A stretch of 64,000 nt of DNA from Burhinus oedicnemus (taxonomy: Eukaryota > Chordata > Aves > Charadriiformes > Burhinidae). Location: assembly GCA_008921705.1 (NCBI GenBank), contig VFFE01007128.1, forward strand, positions 1,256,770-1,320,769, written 5' to 3'. Both the position numbers and the translations under genes were made by a program. This document shows positions 29,801-41,200 of this stretch, in pieces (position 1 is the stretch's first letter; each line of letters opens with the position of its first letter). The notes beneath the pieces are model-generated. The model worked only from the letters and a program-made list of their open reading frames with translations, made no database searches and had not been told where the DNA came from.

Positions 29801-31837
29801 TTGTTTCTGTCTCATTAATAACCAAAAGAGGGTTACGGGGCTGCAGAGAAGTTGTGGTGCAGTTTCTCCACCCAGAGGTCTCCTGGGTTTCCAGAAACAG
29901 GCAGATTCACTCTCCTCTTCGCTGTTTCTCCAGATAGTCCTATGTTCACTGCAACATGTAATATCAGCATGTCCATGAATCTCCCTCATACAGAGAGGAA
30001 AGGACATGCAGCATCAACCCTGTATAAGTTATATCACAATATTAACATGACAAACTCAAGTTCTCCAAAGTCAGACCATCTGCGTGAAACTGAGAACTGG
30101 TGCTCCTGCGTGTATAATTTATGATATAATTAATTATTATAATCAAGCATGACTGTACTATGCTTTCATAGGTCTCCAGCTTCATTAAGTCACAAAATCA
30201 ACAAAGCTATTAGTACTTATCTCTTCATTGTTCAATTTGTGGCCCATTTACTAGTCATGATTCCAGCCCTGGTGTGAAGGAAAAATTGCGAGTAATTAAT
30301 GGCCTTTCTGTGGTGCTAGTTCCTGTCCTGGAGGGATGGATTCCTTTTCTGAATGCTGGATGAAGAAGTGTGGCAAAATCTGCCTTTTATGCAGAACCAT
30401 TACAAAAAGCAAGTAAAGGCAATATACCCCTACATGTTCACCATCTAACTGAGATTCCTAGGGTCTGTTTTTTCCTTGTGCTTTTAAACATACATATTTT
30501 TATGTACAAACTGTAGGTCCCAGGGATACCAGTCAGAAAACAGCGTTCAGACGTGTCATGATATCAGGCTTGCTTTTATATTTATACCAGATTAAACAAA
30601 AACTCCTTTTGTCTTTTTTTGTCACACACTACTTTCCGTGACTGAAATACTGTAGCTTTGTATGCAACATCCTCACAGACTATACTGGCTTGAATAAAAA
30701 TGCATGTTTCTTTTTTTCTTTAAGAAGTTAAATTACTTAAGTCTACACCCTTTTAATTTTGCTACTGAGTGTATTATTAGATTACTTTCAAATATTGAGA
30801 GTGAAACAAGCATAGGAATTGAGTTTGTCAGGGAGTGTCTAGACTTTCAGGCAGTTTTTCAGTCACATTGAAGGCAACAACTCATTGTGAACACAATATT
30901 TATAATTTGGCCTTTTGGGGGATTATCTCTGAACTCTGTGTGTCTGATCTGTAACTGTTCAACACTGTAATTCAGGCCACTGAACAAAAAAATTTGAAGT
31001 AGTTCTTGTTTGAAAGGGATAGTTCTCCCATCACTGGTTTTCTAGTGATGGAGTGTCATTGATTCTTTATTCTCCTTTATGTGAACTCAGCTAGAAGTTA
31101 ACAGTTTTATGGTTCCAAATTTATTTCCCTTTTATTTTTAGTAGTGAGACAAGAGAAGTGACCATTTGAAGTCATAACATGTGAAAAGGAAAAGGAAGTG
31201 TAAGGAGAATTTAAACATCTGAGATTGTTCTGTGCCATGAATCTAAATGACCAAAATATTAAAAAAAATTTTGGCTTTTTGTCAAATGAAATGATAGTTT
31301 CCTTGTGATTCTCCCTCCCATCCACCCACACTTTTCTGTTCAATGTAGCCAGTCTTAATTAATTATGGATTATTGTATTCACATGTAAAATTTGTTCTAT
31401 TATTTAAGCCTGTAGCAGTTTGCCATTAATCTAACATGAAATGATAAATGGAAAAGCAATTCCATTCATTTTCTATGATGAAGATATTAGATTATGAAAT
31501 GGAAACTATTTCTTTGGTCAATGACATTAAATATGAGATAATGCAGAAGAATACAATAGACATTTCCACATTTTCCAAATATATCACAAATTAAATGTAA
31601 AAACCCAGAGTAATCATGACCGTGAGGAAAGAAAGACACAATATACCACAAGGCAGCAGCAAGAAACTATGGAGCTGAAAAAGCAGATCTGAAAAAATGA
31701 GGAGGAAGTATCAGCATGTGCAAGACTTGCATTTCCTACATGCAACAGGATAGAACAGCCTCTGCTAGGTGGTAACTTTCCAGGTGGAGGTGACTCTGTC
31801 TTCTGCAACCTTGGTCAGTGGTTGGGTCCAGTCTCAT
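17843..31837. other. Single-copy non-coding DNA (no gene seen)
   Basis: AT-rich, with no convincing exon. The longest open frames (125 codons on the minus strand at 27217-27594; 127 codons on the plus strand at 28699-29082; 119 codons on the minus strand at 20964-21323) have no recognisable domain. The stretch at about 24230-24660 is very AT-rich with TAAT-type homeodomain-like words and could be conserved non-coding DNA, but this cannot be judged without alignment. A GC-richer block at about 26.7-27.6 kb is discussed under findings. Confidence 0.55.
27191..27227. repeat. Short tandem repeat, 14-bp unit
   Basis: GCTGGTGACCTCTC occurs twice head to tail (27191-27204 and 27205-27218), followed by a partial third copy starting ACTGGTGA. 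It lies inside the promoter-like block described in findings. Confidence 0.85.
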
Positions 31838-32017
31838 TGTATTGGGTTTGTGTGGCAAGGTTTTGGTAGCAGGGGGGCTGCAGGGGGTGGCTTCTGTAAG
31901 AAGTTGCTAGAAACTTCCCCCATGTCCAATAGAGCCAATGCCAGCCAGTTCCAACATGGACCTGCTGCTGGCCAAGACTAAGCCCATCAGCAATGGTGGT
32001 AGCGCCTCTGGGATAAC

Positions 32018-32026
32018 ATATTTAAG
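32018..32026 (+). promoter_or_regulatory. TATA-like box of the solo LTR
   Basis: ATATTTAAG, followed by a GGAGGGG stretch and an A run, sits about 180 bases into the LTR, a usual place for the LTR core promoter. Activity cannot be judged from sequence. Confidence 0.5.
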
Positions 32027-32159
32027 GAGGGGAAAAAAAAACCAAACCTCTATGCAACAGCAATTGCAGCCAGAGAGAGGAGTGAGAATATGTGAGAGCA
32101 ACAACTCTGCAGGCACCAAGGTCGGTGAAGAAGGAGGGGGAAGAGGTGCTCCAGGAGCT

Positions 32160-32590
32160 GGAGCAGAGATTCCCCTGCAGCCTGTGGTGAAGACCATGGT
32201 GAGGCAGGCTGTCCCCCTGCAGCCCAGGGAGGTTAACAGTGGAGCAGATATCCACTTGCAGCCTGTGGAGAACCCCATGCTGGAGCAGGTGGATGTCCAA
32301 AGGAGGCTGTGACCCTGTGGGAAGCCTGCCCTGGAGCAAGCTCCTGGCAGGACCTGTGGCTCTGTGGAGAGAGCAGCCCACGCTGGAGCAGGTTTGCTGG
32401 CAGAACTTGTGACCCCATAGGGGACCCACCATGAAGAAGTGTGTTCCTGAAGGACTGCACCCCATGGAAAGGACCCACGCTGGAGCAGTTCATGAATAAC
32501 TGCAACCTGTGGGAAGGACTCATGTTGGAGCAGTTTGTGCAGAACTGTCTCCCATGGGAGGTACCCCATGCTGGAGCAGGGGAAGACTGT
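32160..32590 (+). repeat. GC-rich repeats of about 48 bp inside the LTR
   Basis: The core CTGGAGCAG (or a close variant) recurs at about 32160, 32241, 32282, 32333, 32385, 32433 (decayed to ATGAAGAAG), 32482, 32527 and 32573. Most spacings are 41-52 bp. Between cores, words such as CCTGTGG, GAACTG and GACCCA recur, so the whole block appears to have grown by tandem duplication of a unit of about 48 bp. The block creates long open frames on both strands (up to 267 codons antisense, 31907-32710) that I do not regard as genes. Confidence 0.75.
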
Positions 32591-32799
32591 GAGGAGTCCT
32601 CCCCCTGAGGAGGAAGGAGCAGCAGAGACAATCTGTGATGAACTGACCACAACCCCCATTCTCAGTCCCACTGTACCACTCAGGGGAGGAGGTAGAGAAT
32701 TCAGGAGCAAGGTTAAGCCCAGGAAGAAGGGAGGTGTGGGAGGAAGGTGTTTTTAAGATTTGGGTTTATTTCTCATTATCCTACTCTGATTTGATTGGT

Positions 32800-32805
32800 A
32801 ATAAA
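32800..32805 (+). terminator. Polyadenylation signal AATAAA of the solo LTR
   Basis: Canonical AATAAA within TTGGTAATAAATTAAAC, downstream of the TATA-like box and about 190 bases before the LTR end, consistent with an R-region poly(A) signal. Confidence 0.55.
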
Positions 32806-32993
32806 TTAAACTAATTTCCCCATGTCGAGTCTGTTTTGCCCATGACGGTAATTGCTGAGTGATCCCTCCTTGTCCTTATCTCAACCAACAAGCCTTTTGT
32901 TACATTTTGTCTCTGCCTGTCTGGTTGAGGAGGGGAGTGATCGAATGGTTTTGGTGGACACCTGGCATCCAGCCGGGGTCAACCCACCATACA

Positions 32994-34739
32994 CACGTAA
33001 TTCATAACTGTGCTGAACCCACAGCCTTTCTTCCCTCTGCTCGTGGGTCTGGCCCCCAGGGAAAGGAGCTTCTCCTGGATGCCCACCCATGTGAAACCTC
33101 TCTGTGTGCTCCCTTTTGCATAGCAAATAACCCTAAATTGATGTGGAGACAGTAATGAGTTACCACCAGCCTTAGCTTTGCGTATTTTATGGTAATCTGT
33201 ATATTTTGGATCTATGTGCTGTCATACATTGGAATTGTGAAATCTCTTAGCAAAACTATATTTTAACAAGATTGTTAAAGTTCAGTTGTTGTTTCCCGGT
33301 CTTTAATGGCACAAATATTAGTAAAGCTATTACCTAGTTACTTGGCACCATCTTCCCTGATGATTAATGTATTGCATGCGATGTCTCTGCCACAGGCACA
33401 GCACAGCTTTCCAAGTAGCAGCAGGGGGCTGAAGCAAGATGCTAAAAAACATTTATGCATGCAGCATTTAGTGACTATTTAGAAAAAAAAAACCCAACAG
33501 AATTTTTTATTGCAGAAACTCCATTAAGGAGGAGGCCAGGAAATAAATGAAAGTGAGGATCAATCAATCATTTGGTGAGCTGGAGGCCAATTATTCATTA
33601 TTCTGACAGAATCTCTCCTGTACATTTGCAGGACTGTGTTTTAGTATGGGAGGTAATCAAGTGCATGCATCAAACATGAAAAACATTACCTACTCCTTTT
33701 TGTAAATCATTCAATGTAGGAGAACATTGACTGCAATATTTTTTTGACCGAAAGAAGGAGGCTGCATGGTGAGTGGGAGGAGAGGGGTAGGAAACAAGAT
33801 GTGGTGTACAGCTGGGGTTGGCTGGATGGCAAGTCAGGGCAGCAGCTTGGGGAGAGGCAGCAAAACCCTGCTACAGCCTCAACACAGGAGCTGGGGAGCC
33901 GCCTAATCAGCTCCTGATCTCGCCTGGACTCCCCATATTCACCTTCCTTGCACTGAGCAAGCTGTGAGCTGGGGCCAGGAGGAGACTGCAGAAATCAGAA
34001 ACTGCAGGCAGCTGCTTGTGGGAGATTCTCACTGATAATAGTATTCATGGAGTCCAACATGTGAATTTAGAACAGTGCACTGAAAATACAAATACTGCAT
34101 AAAAACAAAATATATCTGTTCCTAGATCTACCACTAAACAAGTACCTCTACTATAAACCATGGGGAAAAAAAAAAAAAGAGCCTTCGTATACAAGTGTTT
34201 ATGCTCCAAAATGTTAAGGCTCTCTAGCAAGTGCCTGGCTGTATAATACAAAAATGCACCCAGAGATACATTTTATTCAAGCCTTAAATATGATATTGCA
34301 AAGGAGTAAGGGTTTCACAATGCACACAGGCCCGAGGGAATTCAGTGCTAGATGAACACCATCCCATAGAACCACCATTTTATTACCTTACCTAACCCCA
34401 AAAATGCAGGCCAAAAAACCCTGAACATTTGGAGGAAATAGAAGCAAAAGGGATCCAGAATAAGAATAAACCTTCAAGCACATCAGACACAGGAAGCCTG
34501 CCAGAAAGTCTGTAGGGCCAACAGATGATTGTGGCAGAAAGGCAGTACTCGGAGAAGAAAAAGTCACTGCAAAGAAGCTAAATGAATCCTCTGTTTTCAT
34601 TGCGTAACAAACCAGAAGTTCCCCATGGTGGAATCCTCAAGAATGAGATCTTCAGACTGCAATAGTTCAATAAAAGCATCCCATTGCTCGGCAGTGCTCA
34701 AAATGAAACCAAATGCTGAGCATCCTGAGACAGGAGTGG
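32994..34739. other. Single-copy non-coding DNA, part possibly conserved
   Basis: No gene seen. The part at about 33290-33740 is AT-rich with homeodomain-like words, including CAATCAATCA and CCAATTATTCATTATT, and has no repeat character. That is the style of a conserved non-coding element but is not proof of one. A 14-base A run lies near 34161. Confidence 0.45.
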
Positions 34740-35260
34740 AGAACCTCTTTTCCCTCACTCTATACAGTCAAGATTTGTCTGTGTCTTGAACACTGTCTGC
34801 TCATCTAAAAAGACAGATTAGAACTCAAGAAAGTCCAGAGAAAATGGAAGATGATTAATCAAATTTATAAAATGGCTTCTGTATGAGGAACAACTAAATA
34901 TGGCAGGACTGTCCTGAAGACATTGCAAAAGGATAAACTCACCTCTCACTTCTAATAGAAAAACTAGGGAGCATGACATGAAACTGGTAGCGACCAGCCT
35001 CAGAACAACCAGAAAGGGCTGAGTCTTCATGGAAAAAAGGGTAGATAATAAGCTGTGAAGTCCTCCCCCCCCAAATAACTTTACAGAAAAGGTAACCACT
35101 GAGAGTTGCTAAATACATAGTGACCGCAGCACGTCCAGAGTACCCCTCAGCTAAAATACTTGAAGCTGGGAAGAATATTAAGAGAAACAAGATTTACACA
35201 CAGTTCCTGTACCCTGAGCTAAGCACCTGCTCATGGCTACAACTGGGCAAAAAATTCTGT
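34740..35260 (+). mobile_element. Ancient CR1/L3-like LINE fragment, 3' part of ORF2
   Basis: Words in order match the end of an old amniote CR1-type ORF2 as I remember it: AGAACTCAAGAAAGTCCAGAG (34820s), ATGGCTTCTGTATGAGGA, AAAACTAGGGAGCATGACAT, GAAACTGGTAGCGACCAGC, then GTCTTCATG and, near 35210, CCCTGAGCTAAGC. In translation these correspond to the LE-KVQ, EE-L, R-H-MKL and related blocks after the reverse transcriptase. The reading frame is broken many times. Its orientation (plus) and sequence differ clearly from the younger CR1 copies at 44.9 and 53.1 kb. Ends are approximate. Confidence 0.6.
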
Positions 35261-38200
35261 TGTGAGCAGCACCATGTTCTGGCCCGGTTCAGCTCATCAT
35301 AGCTTTGTTAATGCAAGCATACTAAGAATTTACACATCGGCTTTTTCCCTGTGTGTGCAGGAGCTAGGTACAAATAGAATCACATGTTATCCAGTGGCTG
35401 CCTGAACTAACTCGGTCTCATGGTTTAAATGTCAGATACACAAAGTTTGCTGTTCCTATTGCTTTTCACCTGTGACCTCTCTTTCAATTTTTCTCTCTGT
35501 GACCCCTGTTTCCAGCCTGACCTGGGATAGAAGTCTCACCCTCTCTGCAAGGTGTATCCCTTACACGCATATAAAGCACGGGAGGGACTACAGACAGGTC
35601 TGCACAAGTTTGTTAACACTGCGTGCTAGGAGGCTTCCCTGCGCAGGTTTCTTACTTGCTTTCTAAAACAAGAGAGTTACAGTTGTGGTGAGGTAATGGG
35701 GTGTGTGGGGTTGATTTTAAGTGGAATCACATCCTTGTTAGCATGTTTGGATAGCTGTGCATCCTGCTGGAGATACAGTCTCAAGTAGGGCTAGGACTAG
35801 GGGAAAAAAGTAAAACTGCTTCAACCATAAGGAAAAAAATATTTATCAGTGATTCTTTGTTGCTATTTTCTCTCTAGATGGCTTCTGCTTCAGGTCAAAT
35901 AGACCCAAAGGGTTCTGTCACCCAGAAAGAGAGGATGGTTGGGGGGCCTGCATTTTGTCGTGCTGGTCAGAAGTTGAGGGGTGAATGCGGCTTCTGCCTA
36001 GCCCTGCAGGAGCATCCCTTCATTGAGTGAAGAGCTACCAAGCTACAAGCCTCTAGCATACGCGTGATACGAATGAGTGGTATGAAATCCCATCATAAGG
36101 AGCTGTGAGGACATTCCACATCAAAAGTGCTCTTGTTTTTACTTTTGCCTGTCCATATTTCTTTTAAAAGCGCCCATGCTGGAAAACCTTTGCCAGGAGA
36201 GCAGAAGGGAGCGGTGAGCCGTTGCACCGGTGCCAGCACAGCAGCTTGGCTGCTCGGCCTGGCAGCTCTGCCCTCACTGCTGTAAAGAGCAAGGCGCCTG
36301 GCTCCGGAGGAGCAGCTGATGGTGCTGAAGGGCTTTGGCTTCTCTGAGTGGCATAGACCAAAGAATGACAGCAATCTCATACGTGCTGGATAGAAGTGGC
36401 CAGAGGGAATTCATGTCTTAACAAGAAAAAAGAAAACAAAGTAACTGAAAATTCAGTGCAACTAATGCACGTTTGTAGGAGATTTTTTTTTAATTATGTT
36501 TCTGAACAGCATAAAATCAAATGTATTATAATGAAATAACACATTTCACTCTTCAAATTATAGTGCTTGACCTTGATAAGCATTTCATAAAAAGCACATT
36601 AAAAATAAGTATTTTAATGTAAATTACTCTGCTCCTTCAGAATTAGTGAATTGAAAAATGAGCTAATAGCAGATTTTAGTCATAAAAGATTCAGGTTTAT
36701 AAAAAGACTTGATGAATAACAAATCTGTAGATCCCCTTTCTGTTATTCTACACTGTTCAAGAGCATTGGGTTAAAGGTAGCAAATCCATTTCAAATTGTA
36801 GATAAGCATTACCATACCTTTTCATGCCTGCTTAATGATCAAGCTTGTTCAGTATTATTAGAGGATTTCTCGCTGATGTGAGCATTTCTTGTACGTTAAG
36901 TTAGTGAACTGTTATGTTACCTCACCCTCAGTATGCACTTACTCTTCTTCAGCTTACTGATATACATGTATTCAAGGTTATTTTAGTAGCAAAGGATCAG
37001 CCATCAATGTGTAGATATGAAAAAATGGGGAATTGTTAATAGCAAGAAAAAAAATCCTACAAATTCAACCATGTTCAGTATCCTTTTGTGGGTCCTTGTG
37101 CAAACATTATCCTCAGCAAACATCTCATATCAGAAGTTTTTTTGCTAGGAGACATTTGGAGTTCCTTTGATGGAAAAGTTTTCCATTAATATTTGAAAAT
37201 CTGATACAAAAGACAGACTTTGCAGAACTAACACAGACTTTTGCATAAACTTTTTATGGCATTACCTTAAACACAAAATTGTAAATATCAGCTACGAAGG
37301 AGCTTCCTTGCTTTACCAGTCAGACTGCTTCGAGCATTACACAGAGGAACCGAACTGCAATTCTACAGCTGTAAACGTATTCATATGATGGAGGATTCGG
37401 TTTGCTGTCTTGTCTGCAGATATTATGACTCTGATTCAAATCATGCTTTCAGCATTTCTCATTTAAAAAATGAAAATGGCTGCATTTTCAAACCTGCTCA
37501 AAATTAGACTCTTTAGAAAAAATCTGTTTCAAAGGTAACTGCTGAGACTTTCTCATTTTTTCTTCATGTTGGAGACATTTAGAAGCTTCAGAAGAGTGTA
37601 ATGGATCATGAAGGCACGACGCAAATGGAAGTTACTGTTTTAGGGCCTCCAGGACAAACACCTTGGCTTTATTCTTACACACTTGGATAATTCCAACATT
37701 TGGCTTTACTCAGACTCTCAAAATGAGCTGAGCTGCTGAATTTTACTGTGCTTCATTTTCAGCCTAAATTGTGCAATGCCACTAGTAAAGGGATTTCTAC
37801 CTACATGAAAAAAGAAAATAAATTGCTTGAAGTGAGGCCTGATTTTCTGGATATATTTAAGAACTTTAGCAAAATGAGTCAGGGATGAATCAGCCACAGT
37901 TCACTGATTTAATTGGAAAAATGCTCTACGGTTCCAGCTATGACACAGAAAGACAAAAGTTCCACATTAAAACTGAGCTATTAAAAATGAAAATAATAAA
38001 GATTTTAAAAGCGGAATGAAAAGTACTTTCCACAGAAAATTATACTACTACTTATTTCCAGAAAGAGTTTCCAAATGTAGCCACTGAATTCTTAAGACAA
38101 TTTTGTATCCTAAAAAAAAAATTAAATTCTTACAGTTTTTGATGGCTACACAAAAGATGAAGACATAGGACAAACCTAGTCTTTGTCTAGTCTGGGATGA

Positions 38201-41200
38201 CAATATAGCTTTCCGTATCCGTGCCATTTCAGCTGTGTAAGTGCAAGGCCTGAATGCTTTCCATCCAAAGCAAGCTGGTGTGAAAATAACTCATCATTGG
38301 CTTACACACACTTGCTATAGCGCAACTGTCATGTAGAAACATGTTATTGCTAGAGGCTGTATATTATTTCTTAATAAAATTGAAATGCTAGTACGTTCCA
38401 GAGGCTTTCTTGCAGAGTCATCCTGATTTATCATCAGTCTTGTCAAACTTTCTTGTCTGTGGTTGCAAAAATCGAAGCCTGGTCATTGATTCTCTTTCTC
38501 TGATGTTGGTTGACATCAGCAGTTTGGTAGTCAAAACAATGCTGTAAATAAACTTGAATTATTTTTAGATATGAAAATAACGGTAGTTAGAGATCAGAGC
38601 TGATGCTGCAACTGAACTCGAGTTATTTTAATGCACGCTGGAAATAGACACAGAAGTTGGAAATACAGCTAAGGAGAATGCTTTGACAAGAGCACTGCTC
38701 AGTAACAGCTCTCATTTATATCTGAACTGTAAAGTACAAACGGAAAAGAAATACAGCTTATCTCCATAATCACTGAGCAATTTGGTGTGAGCCTACCTCT
38801 TTCCTTAACTTGTTATTTCCCTTTCTTGTTTGAGGGTTCCCGCATGTCTGATGCTCACTAAGAGGAGTGCAACACAACTAGGAAGTTTGGTCCGGAGAGC
38901 TGTGAGCAGGATCACAGCTGCTTTTCTCAGGGAGCTCCTACGCTGAAGGGGGATGGCAGCCCGCTGCTCTAGCTGCTCCTCTTATATTAAAATAAAAACC
39001 TTCTATCTGTCATTTTTCTAAGATTTCAAAAAAAAAAAAAAGGTCTCAAGTGTATCTAGTTAATGGTTTCCACTGGATTTTAACCTGCCGGAGCAGGATG
39101 GACAGCAATCACTAGGCGCCCAGGGACAGAAGGCTTTTTCACTCAATCCAGCCAACTAATCAGCTGTTCAGTGTGACATTAAGTGCCTCTTCACTACACG
39201 TCTTCAGGGTCCATCTCATTTATTTCAATAGGTACAGATGTAAGTGACCTTTAATGATGTAGTTACTATTTCACTGCTGGCCATATTATAAATTACACCT
39301 TTAGCTAAGTGCCTCCTCATGTACTGGAACTGAAGAGGTGGATAACTGGAGACCACTTGATTTGACACCGGTGGAAATAGGCTGAGTGTCTTTGGCTGCT
39401 GTGCAGTCGATGCTGACAGCTCTCCGGCTGCACAACCTGGCACCAGGGGCTGCTTTGATCTGCTGGCTGCAGAGCCGGGAGAAGCTCTGATCTCAGTGCA
39501 GCCCTGAGTAGAGCTGACAACAGAAGTTGAATCCCAGGTTATAAATATCTTTCATATAAGCACTTTTCTAATTCTGCTGGAAAAGTCTAGATTTTCCAGT
39601 AATGTTCCTAGTACCTTCAGCATTATCTTCTGATTTATTTCCTTAAGCATAGACTATGATATTAGAGTCTTTAAAACATAACAAGCCAGTTTATTTAAGA
39701 TATGCTAACAAATCGCTCCAATTATCCCAATGTCACTTGTGACAAAGCTTCTGGGAGTGAAATGTCTATAAATATGTGCAGCAGTGTATGGCTCTTGTCT
39801 CAGCGTGTTGAAGTTTTCCCCAGTAGACTGTTGGTTCCAAGAGACTTGATAAAAGAGAGGTGCTGAACCCCATGTCCTCATAGGAAAAGTTCAGTGATGG
39901 TTTACTTCTGTCTTTGGAAAGACAGATAATGTGAAGGAACAATGAAATGGATTATTTTAATGGTATGTAAGGGAAGAATCTTCCTACTAAATATTTTTTT
40001 ACAAAGTATTGTATCTTTTTACTATGATTATGTGAACTGCATTTTTCTGTTCTAAATGGTTTGAAACTTTTTCTATTTCCCTAGGAAATCACAGTCTTTT
40101 CTCAATTACTTTAATTTTCAAGCCTGAAGAAAGTTACTAAAATGTCTTTTGCTTTGTACAATTTTTAATGGACTCATGTTGACATTTTAGAATATTTTCA
40201 GTAGAAAGGCTAGAGAGTATTCTGTCATTAGGATTTTTGTTCTTTGTTTTGTTGAGGGGTTTTTTTTCACATTAGGTGAAAAGAAATGGGTAAGTAAAAG
40301 GGAGGAGGAAGAATTAATTTCTTACCTACTGAGGAGCAATGTTGCAACATCAGGAACCACTGCAAATGGTAATTTCAAAATACTGTCATTCCTCACAGCA
40401 GTTGTGGCAAATTGCACATTTAATTATTTTGGTCTAAACTTGCTTATTGAGGCAATAGAACTTCAGATCTGGGAAATCTTTCTTGCGTTTAAATGTCAGA
40501 TCAATTTATTTCTTTCTTATGTATAGTTATTGAAGGAAAAGCTAAAACTAAATCAGCAATAAAACTTTGCAAGTTTTCAGAAGCTGCCCATCCCCCATCC
40601 ACTTAAGTTCATGTGGTTTATATTTAGTCACACTTTCTTTTTTTTTTTCCATTTCATCTGGGACTTAGAAGTCTGAGAATTTGTTCAGTTATGGTGGCCA
40701 TTATTTGCAATGACAGTAAAGGGTTTTCGTAAGACCCACTCAGAGTATAACAACAGGTTCCACTTGGTAATGCTGTTCATGGAAGTGAACTGGTATTGAT
40801 TTATCTATTTAATATGCTTTAGATTTGCAAGAGGTATTCAGTTGATGCTATTTTTAAAATGCCTATGTACGTGGCAGACTGGAGGACAAAGTGGTAGGCA
40901 TGTCACGTAAATCTTTAAATTTCACGCTGGAGAAAGGAACGTTACTCATTGTATTTGAACTCAATCCCACCTGCCTGAGAGTTGAAGTAAGTGGAGAGTC
41001 AGGGTTTTTTTTGGCGTTATCTTGTCCACGGTAAAGTTAAGGACAGGGCTAAAGTGAAAACTGAATTGTCATGTGGAAAGCTGATTATATGGTAACTCTG
41101 GCACAACTAAAAGACAGAATACCTAGAGGATGAGGATTTTTTAGTTTTTCCTGTCCTTTCAGAACATAGTTCGTCTCTTATTCTCATCCCAGTTTAGCCC

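Larger units (their letters stand above)
31838..32993 (+). mobile_element. Solo LTR of an avian endogenous retrovirus (probably ERVL-type)
   Basis: The element starts TGTATTGGGTTTGTGTGG and ends near GGGTCAACCCACCATACA, about 1.15 kb. I recognise the ends and body as an LTR family repeated in many bird genomes; the ERVL-type assignment is from memory. A TATA-like ATATTTAAG lies at 32018-32026 and an AATAAA at 32800-32805, so transcription would run on the plus strand. No gag, pol or env sequence flanks it, which fits a solo LTR left by recombination. Exact 5- or 6-bp target duplications are not visible (CTCAT before, CACAC or CACGT after, depending on the end chosen), so the 3' border is uncertain by a few bases. 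Many positions read TG or CA where I expect CG, suggesting an old, methylation-decayed copy. Confidence 0.85.

Noticed and set aside
31907..32710. 267-codon open frame on the minus strand
   Set aside because: It lies antisense across the solo LTR and owes its length to the GC-rich repeats of about 48 bp. No domain is visible and the protein is low-complexity.
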